Assembly (NCBI GenBank): GCA_030603065.1
Contig: JAUVYN010000029.1
Location: forward strand, 1-37,663
Direction of reading: 5' to 3'
From: Pseudomonas sp.
Lineage (GTDB): Bacteria; Pseudomonadota; Gammaproteobacteria; Pseudomonadales; Pseudomonadaceae
Length of the DNA: 37,663 bases
The notes beneath the pieces are model-generated. The model was not told the origin of the DNA, did not search any database, and was given only the letters and a program-made list of their open reading frames with translations. Positions 33,787-37,663 of the stretch are shown piece by piece; the stretch's first letter is position 1; each line of letters opens with the position of its first letter. A program made the position numbers and the translations under genes.

Positions 33787-35177
33787 GGCAGCGGGGCTGC
33801 CCGGAGCTGGCTGACAAAGGTTTCGTCGTCATCCAGACAGCGCAGGTCCAGCAACAGATCGCCGTCGTGGATACGGCCTATCACCGGTGTGGGCAGGGCG
33901 AGGAGGGCGGTCTGCAGCCGTTTCAGCGCCCCGGCGCGCTGGCGCCTGGCTGCGAGCGGGGTAAGCGCGAGCGCATGGCTTGGCAGTTCTTCTACAGGCT
34001 GTGCACCGCTGCCGATCTGACCCATCACCGGCCGGACACTGACGTCGTAATGTGCTCCTGCCCAGCTCGCCAGCGACGGCTTGAGCCGTTGGGCCTGTAC
34101 CAGGATGTCAGCGGGCGCCCGGGTCAGCCAGCGCAGGCTCGGGAGACGCTCGGCCAGACGGGCCGGGTTCGCATAGAGCTTCAACACCGCCTCGAGCGCG
34201 GCCAGGGTGAGCTTGTCACAGCGCAGGGCGCGCTTGAGGGGATTGCGCCGTAGCCGCTCTATCAGAGCACGGCGTCCCACGACGATGCCGGCCTGCGGGC
34301 CTCCCAACAGCTTGTCACCACTGAAGGTGACCAGATCAGCGCCATGGGCCAGGCTTTCCATCGGGGTGGGCTCGCGGGGTAGCCCCCATTGGGACAGGTC
34401 TACCAGACTGCCGCTGCCGAGATCGACGACATAGGGCAGTTCCGCCTCGGCGGCGATCTGTGCCAGCCTTGCCTCGGGAACGCGGGCGGTAAAGCCCTGG
34501 ATCACGTAGTTGCTGGTGTGGACCGTCATAATCAGGGCGCAGCGGCTGCTGATCGCCTCCTGGAAATCCCTGGGATGGGTGCGGTTGGTGGTCCCCACCT
34601 CGTGCAGGCGGCACTGGGCGCGACGCATGATGTCCGGCACGCGAAAGGCGCCACCGATTTCCACCAGCTCGCCGCGCGAAACCAGCACCTCCTTGCCCTG
34701 CGCCAGGGTATTGAGGCTCAGCAGCACCGCTGCGGCGTTGTTGTTGACCACCAGCGCGGCCTCGGCACCGGTCAGCCGGCAGAGCCAGTCTTCGACATGG
34801 CTGTCGCGCTCACCCCGGCGGCTGCTCTGCAGATCGTATTCGAGGTTGCTGGCGCCCCCGGCGACGGCGCAGATGGCCTGCAGTGCCTCTTCGGGCAAGG
34901 GCGAGCGCCCGAGGTTGGTATGCAGTACGGTGCCGGTCAGATTGAACACGCGGCGCAGGGAGGGCGCGAGCAGCCTGGTCACGCCACGGTGTATGTTCTC
35001 CACCAGGGCGTCGGGGTCACAGGGGGCGAGTTGCCCACGCAGCAGCGCCAGTTCATCGCTGACAACGCGTTTGACCAGGGTGGCGCCCTGCTGGGCGACC
35101 AGTACTGAAATCAGGGGCCAGCCGAGGATCTGATCCACCGACGGCAGGGTACGACGAGGATCCACTGGCAGGTCCAT
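33783..35177 (-). CDS. selA: L-seryl-tRNA(Sec) selenium transferase SelA
   Basis: A 464-residue PLP enzyme that converts Ser-tRNA(Sec) to Sec-tRNA(Sec) using selenophosphate. The N-terminal tRNA-binding part (LPSVDQILGW) is followed by the family core: RVFNLTGTVLHTNLGRSPLP, VNNNAAAVLLSLNTLA, and the PLP Lys289 in TFSGDKLLGGPQAGIVVG. Length matches bacterial SelA. ATG 35177 is preceded by GGAGA about 4-8 bases upstream. The selenoprotein gene ends only 31 bases before it, and a strong stem-loop fills that gap. It needs SelD (selenophosphate synthetase) and tRNA(Sec), neither of which is seen in this window. Confidence 0.97.
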   Translation of the reverse strand: MDLPVDPRRTLPSVDQILGWPLISVLVAQQGATLVKRVVSDELALLRGQLAPCDPDALVENIHRGVTRLLAPSLRRVFNLTGTVLHTNLGRSPLPEEALQAICAVAGGASNLEYDLQSSRRGERDSHVEDWLCRLTGAEAALVVNNNAAAVLLSLNTLAQGKEVLVSRGELVEIGGAFRVPDIMRRAQCRLHEVGTTNRTHPRDFQEAISSRCALIMTVHTSNYVIQGFTARVPEARLAQIAAEAELPYVVDLGSGSLVDLSQWGLPREPTPMESLAHGADLVTFSGDKLLGGPQAGIVVGRRALIERLRRNPLKRALRCDKLTLAALEAVLKLYANPARLAERLPSLRWLTRAPADILVQAQRLKPSLASWAGAHYDVSVRPVMGQIGSGAQPVEELPSHALALTPLAARRQRAGALKRLQTALLALPTPVIGRIHDGDLLLDLRCLDDDETFVSQLRAAPLP

Positions 35178-35191
35178 GCGATCTCCAACGG

Positions 35192-35222
35192 GGCAGGCCC
35201 GCTGGCGATCAGCGGCCCTGCC
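35192..35222 (-). promoter_or_regulatory. Strong stem-loop spanning the selenoprotein stop, ahead of selA
   Basis: On the minus strand GGCAGG-G-CCGCTG pairs with CAGCGG-G-CCTGCC around the loop ATCGC: two 6-bp GC-rich helices separated by one G-G mismatch. The selenoprotein stop codon (35209-35211) lies at the loop edge, and the element ends 14 bases before the selA start. No U-run follows, so it is not an intrinsic terminator. In E. coli a SECIS-like element upstream of selA lets SelB control selAB translation; a similar role here is inferred from position only, as the loop lacks the E. coli GGU motif. Confidence 0.55.
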
Positions 35223-35739
35223 GGGTCAATGCTTCCACGATCTGCCCCAGCGCGCCTTCGGCGAGCGCACGCAGCTCATCGTCGGTGCGGTCCTGGATCG
35301 GATGCTGCACGAAGACCATCTCCGGCTGCATGCCCAGGGCCTTTGCCTGGAGCGCGGCAGCCTCGACGAACTCGCTCGACGCTATGCCCACGCCTGGAAG
35401 GTTTCGGCTTTCGAAGTCGCCTATATCATGCATACAGCACGAGGTACAGGAGCCTCAGTCAGCCAGCCCTTCTACGAGCAAATCACATTCTTCGACGATC
35501 TGCTGCTTCAGATCGGTCGGGGCGATGCGTGCGAATGTCGGCTTGCGATAGCGTTTCACGACGATGCCCTGGGCCGAGAGCAACTCGTCCAGGCGATCCA
35601 GCAATACGTTGCCGCGTGCCTTGGAAATGTCCAGCAGGCCCACCGTCAGTCCCTCCAGGCGGGAAGGCCTGGGGGCGAGGCTGCGACCGGAAGGCGCGCG
35701 CTCGGCAGTGGGGTCGAGCAGTATGGTCGGCGAGTTCAT
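35209..35739 (-). CDS. UGSC family selenoprotein (in-frame TGA read as selenocysteine)
   Basis: A 176-residue protein if TGA at 35455-35457 is read as Sec95. The codons after it are GGC TCC TGT, giving Sec-Gly-Ser-Cys followed by T-S-C-C: the motif that names the UGSC family. Residues 1-94 before the TGA include LTVGLLDISKARGNVLLDRL and ECDLLVEGLAD; the part after it continues in the same frame (HDIGDFESRNLPGVG, EFVEAAALQAKALGM, VFVQHPI), as expected for a UGSC domain. Without recoding one would call a 94- and a 74-residue fragment. ATG 35739 has AAGGAGGT 6-13 bases upstream and overlaps the upstream stop by 4 bases. It is directly followed by selA and selB. Sec95/Cys98 probably form a redox site. 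The biochemical function of the family is unknown. Confidence 0.88.
35406..35457 (-). promoter_or_regulatory. Candidate bacterial SECIS element following the Sec codon
   Basis: Counting from the base after the UGA, GGCU (1-4) can pair with AGCC (46-49), UCG (13-15) with CGA (36-38), and CUGUAU (18-23) with AUAUAG (29-34, one G-U). The apical loop is GCAUG at 24-28. The apical loop is at a suitable distance from the UGA (bacterial SECIS loops lie roughly 16-37 bases downstream). The helices are short and the loop lacks the GGU seen in E. coli fdhF, so the fold is a hypothesis; the element is within the coding sequence. Confidence 0.35.
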
Positions 35740-37172
35740 GCCGAAACCTCCTTGCTTACCGGGGTGGAGCCGGCGGGGCCGGAAGCGGCCCAGCCAGCGA
35801 TGACGGCGGAAAACAGGCCGGCCGGGCCTCCGGCCCGGACGATCAGCAACCCGCCTGGTCTGAATTTGGGAAGGGTGGCCTCGCGCAGCGTCGGTGGCAT
35901 GCCCTCGGCAATGCCGCCGGCGCCGGCGACCAGTTCTTCGCCGGGAAACATCAGCAGCGCCTCCAGCTCTTCACGCAGCCGCGCCTTGCTCCAGCCAGCC
36001 TCGATGAATACCCGGGCATGCTCCGGCGACACCACCAGCATGGCGTCGCCATGCATCATCAGCTTGTGGTGATCGACGCTGCGCAGCGATAGCGCGAAAC
36101 TGCGTGCCAGGGACTCGGGTGTCCGGGATTTCTGGTCGACTATGCCCTGTACGCCTTCGGCGGCGAACAGCGTGACCGCGGAGCGGCCTCTGGGGATACC
36201 CCGTTCCTCGGCCAGCGGAAGCCAGTCGCTGTCTTCCGCTTCGGCGAAGCAGAAGCTGTACTTGCCGGGGGTGCCCAGGGTCGCCCGGTCGATTTCGCCT
36301 GGTCGACCGCCGCCGACATTGCGCACCACCAGTTGCAGGGCCCGACCGATGGTGGCGTTGGCGCGGTTGCCCTGGCCCAGCGCGTTGATGCCGCTGTTCA
36401 TGCCGATCTGCCGCGTGACGGGGCCGTTGACCAGAACCAGAGGTGTGGCGAACATGGTGGTGCACAGTACGCCGTGAAGCCCGAATTCGTCCACCAGCGC
36501 CGCCTCCACCGCGGCGAGCACCACCGGCAGATAGTCGGGCTTGCAACCGGCCAGCACGGCATTGATAGCGACCTTCTCTACGGTGCAGGGCACCAGGTCA
36601 GGGGGCATCAGCCCGAGCACTTCATCGGGCTTTCGGGAGGTGCCCTGCAGCATGCGCCAGACCCGTTCCGGGGTTGGTGGAACGACCGGCAGGCCATCGC
36701 TCCAGCCGCGCTCGAAGCAGGCTTCGAGCGGGTCTTCGCTTTCGCCCAGCGGCACCTCGCGGGAGCTGAAGGTGATCGGGTTGAAGCGAATCGCGAGCTG
36801 TTCCTGCATCCCGGGGTCCTGCGTCTTCGAGCCGCAGCCGGGGCGAGAGGCGGGGAGTTCGGGTGCCAGACCCGTACAGCCGGACAGTGCTTCCCAGTCC
36901 TCCCTGAACCAGCCATAGGTACGGCCCGTTTCGGCGCCATGCTCGCGGCGGATCAGCGTGGGAACGATCTCGCAGTCCAGATGCCATGACAGACCCAGGT
37001 CGGTGTCCAGCACCTGCGTGCCTTCGCCGACCTGAAAATCGGCTTCGTCCTGGGCGATCACGGTGAGCGGGATGCCGCCCCGCGACAGCTGATCGAGTAC
37101 GGGTTCGATCAGCGTGCAGGTGGGGCAGGCACGCTTGACGATGACGATGAGTCCTTCGGGTAGGGTTTGCAT
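35736..37172 (-). CDS. Thioredoxin-domain fusion protein linked to the UGSC selenoprotein
   Basis: A 478-residue protein without signal peptide. Residues 5-90 form a thioredoxin/glutaredoxin-like domain with the CPTC redox site at 16-19 (VIVKRACPTCTLIEPVLDQL) and a cis-Pro motif EIVPTLI near residue 70. A linker with Cys (LSGCTG, RPGCGSK) leads to a domain of about 350 residues that I cannot name. Its conserved-looking parts are ERGWSDGLPVVPPTPERV, CTVEKVAINAVLAGCKPDY, GPVTRQIGMNSGINALGQG and KLMMHGDAMLVVSPEHARV. Overlapping the selenoprotein start by 4 bases, it is a probable redox partner of the UGSC protein, perhaps reducing its Sec-Cys site. An AGGTG ribosome site precedes ATG 37172. Confidence 0.8.
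   Translation of the reverse strand: MQTLPEGLIVIVKRACPTCTLIEPVLDQLSRGGIPLTVIAQDEADFQVGEGTQVLDTDLGLSWHLDCEIVPTLIRREHGAETGRTYGWFREDWEALSGCTGLAPELPASRPGCGSKTQDPGMQEQLAIRFNPITFSSREVPLGESEDPLEACFERGWSDGLPVVPPTPERVWRMLQGTSRKPDEVLGLMPPDLVPCTVEKVAINAVLAGCKPDYLPVVLAAVEAALVDEFGLHGVLCTTMFATPLVLVNGPVTRQIGMNSGINALGQGNRANATIGRALQLVVRNVGGGRPGEIDRATLGTPGKYSFCFAEAEDSDWLPLAEERGIPRGRSAVTLFAAEGVQGIVDQKSRTPESLARSFALSLRSVDHHKLMMHGDAMLVVSPEHARVFIEAGWSKARLREELEALLMFPGEELVAGAGGIAEGMPPTLREATLPKFRPGGLLIVRAGGPAGLFSAVIAGWAASGPAGSTPVSKEVSA
35746..35753 (-). promoter_or_regulatory. Ribosome site of the selenoprotein gene
   Basis: The minus-strand AAGGAGGT is a full match to the anti-Shine-Dalgarno core and lies 6 bases before ATG 35739, inside the end of the upstream gene. 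It fixes the start of the selenoprotein and indicates that the pre-UGA part is a real translated gene. By contrast I see no comparable site before the downstream ATG at 35433. Confidence 0.8.
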
Positions 37173-37208
37173 ACACCTGTTTTAGCAGCTTGGGGCTGCA
37201 TCGCAAGC

Positions 37209-37214
37209 ATTATC
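37209..37214 (-). promoter_or_regulatory. Possible -10 element upstream of the selenoprotein operon
   Basis: The minus strand reads GATAAT, 37 bases before the thioredoxin-fusion start codon, a 5 of 6 match to the -10 consensus. I see no convincing -35 element at the right spacing. The 89-base gap to the upstream gene holds no other feature except a small GCAGC/GCTGC hairpin, so a promoter here is plausible but weakly supported. Confidence 0.2.
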
Positions 37215-37261
37215 AATCTACCTGATATCTGAACCTTGTGTCGCTCGTTGAGACAGTTCGC

Positions 37262-37663
37262 CTATGCTCGTCCTGCCCGTGACAGTGGGACCTGCAAAGC
37301 TTCCCGCCAATCGGTCGTCTGGTCGAGCAATGCCGAAAGCCTCACGTCGACCCCGATGACGTAGCGAGTCTGACCGCGCTCGTCCAGCACGGGTACCGAC
37401 AGCGTAAAACAAAAGGCATCCGTGGCTGCGGAGCGGTACACCGGCGTAATGTGGCAGCGCCCAGAGTCCCGCGCCTTCTGAAACCAGGGTCTCGCTGCCC
37501 AGTTGCGGCCTTTCGCCGACTCGCGGGTCTGGTCGGCCAAGTCGGCTGCGAACAGGTTTTCGCTAACCTGGATACCCTGTGCGTCCACCAGATAGATGAG
37601 CTCGATCCTGGCGTCACGGTGCAGGAACTGGCGCAGGTGCTGCTCCGCCTGGCTTGGCATTCC
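37262..37663 (-). CDS. PDC/Cache sensor domain protein, partial at window edge
   Basis: The last 134 codons of a frame that stays open to the right edge; an ATG at 37660 is probably internal. The visible part looks like a PDC (double-Cache-like) extracellular sensor domain, with ELIYLVDAQGIQVSENL, the Trp/Arg-rich WAARPWFQKARDSGR, then VYRSAATDAFCFTLSVPVLD and TRYVIGVDVRLSALLD. Such domains bind small ligands. The protein ends just after the domain with no kinase, GGDEF or methyl-accepting part behind it, as in stand-alone PDC proteins known in pseudomonads. It is on the same strand as the selenoprotein operon, 89 bases upstream of it. Confidence 0.7.
   Translation of the reverse strand, partial: GMPSQAEQHLRQFLHRDARIELIYLVDAQGIQVSENLFAADLADQTRESAKGRNWAARPWFQKARDSGRCHITPVYRSAATDAFCFTLSVPVLDERGQTRYVIGVDVRLSALLDQTTDWREALQVPLSRAGRA

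Noticed and set aside
35209-35433. A separate 74-residue gene starting at ATG 35433
   Set aside because: No ribosome site precedes this ATG, and the frame is continuous with the upstream one through the TGA with a Gly-Ser-Cys context; it is the C-terminal half of the selenoprotein.
35176-36092. Long plus-strand frames opposite the selenoprotein region
   Set aside because: They are antisense to well-supported genes, have no family resemblance and reflect high-G+C codon bias.
31927-37663. A tRNA(Sec) gene or selD near the selenocysteine operon
   Set aside because: I looked for a long-variable-arm tRNA and for a selenophosphate synthetase and saw neither; no gap is large enough for selD.
1-37663. 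Mobile elements, CRISPR arrays, prophage
   Set aside because: No transposase, integrase, phage gene, terminal inverted repeats or regularly spaced repeats were seen.

Overview
The window looks like ordinary chromosome of a high-G+C gammaproteobacterium of the Pseudomonas group, most likely a marine Halopseudomonas (the former P. pertucinogena lineage). The pointers are a type IIa polyester hydrolase resembling PE-H of H. aestusnigri, a membrane PQQ glucose dehydrogenase, an HAE1-type RND pump, and Pseudomonas-like LemA, YfaZ, Bcr/CflA and SelAB proteins. This assignment is inferred from recalled protein similarity; no rRNA, tRNA, CRISPR array, prophage or insertion sequence was seen, and no gene-free stretch exceeds about 275 bases.

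Layout. 1-3.6 kb: a GNAT acetyltransferase, then a TetR regulator divergent from a DUF2855 protein and a long GST-like protein. 3.6-4.8 kb: an AT-rich leader with small palindromes, a secreted PETase-like polyester hydrolase and a strong bidirectional terminator. 4.8-12.99 kb: an orphan helical protein, a phospholipase D/cardiolipin synthase-like protein, an RND permease with its lipoprotein adaptor, an SDR, and a lone Wzx-like flippase. 13.3-20.2 kb: a plus-strand run of envelope genes: an unusual subtilase with Glu where the catalytic Asp is expected, LemA, two TPM-domain proteins, YfaZ, a membrane DsbA-like protein, a 51-residue membrane peptide, a VWA protein and a membrane J-domain protein. 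20.2-25.9 kb: a minus-strand run made of an acyltransferase-SGNH protein, glucose dehydrogenase, a divergent cis-prenyltransferase and a small orphan. 25.9-31.9 kb: a PatB-type C-S lyase, an MsbA-like ABC exporter, an NSS sodium symporter and a Bcr/CflA efflux protein.

The most interesting part is the right end, 31.9-37.2 kb. Four tightly packed minus-strand genes encode a thioredoxin-domain fusion protein, a UGSC-family selenoprotein, SelA and SelB. A conventional reading splits the selenoprotein into two small ORFs at an in-frame TGA. Translating that TGA as selenocysteine gives a continuous 176-residue protein with the diagnostic Sec-Gly-Ser-Cys motif. A possible SECIS hairpin follows the TGA, and a strong stem-loop spans the stop codon just ahead of selA. 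The cluster therefore looks like selenocysteine insertion machinery packaged with its substrate protein and a probable redox partner. selC and selD are not visible here and should lie elsewhere.
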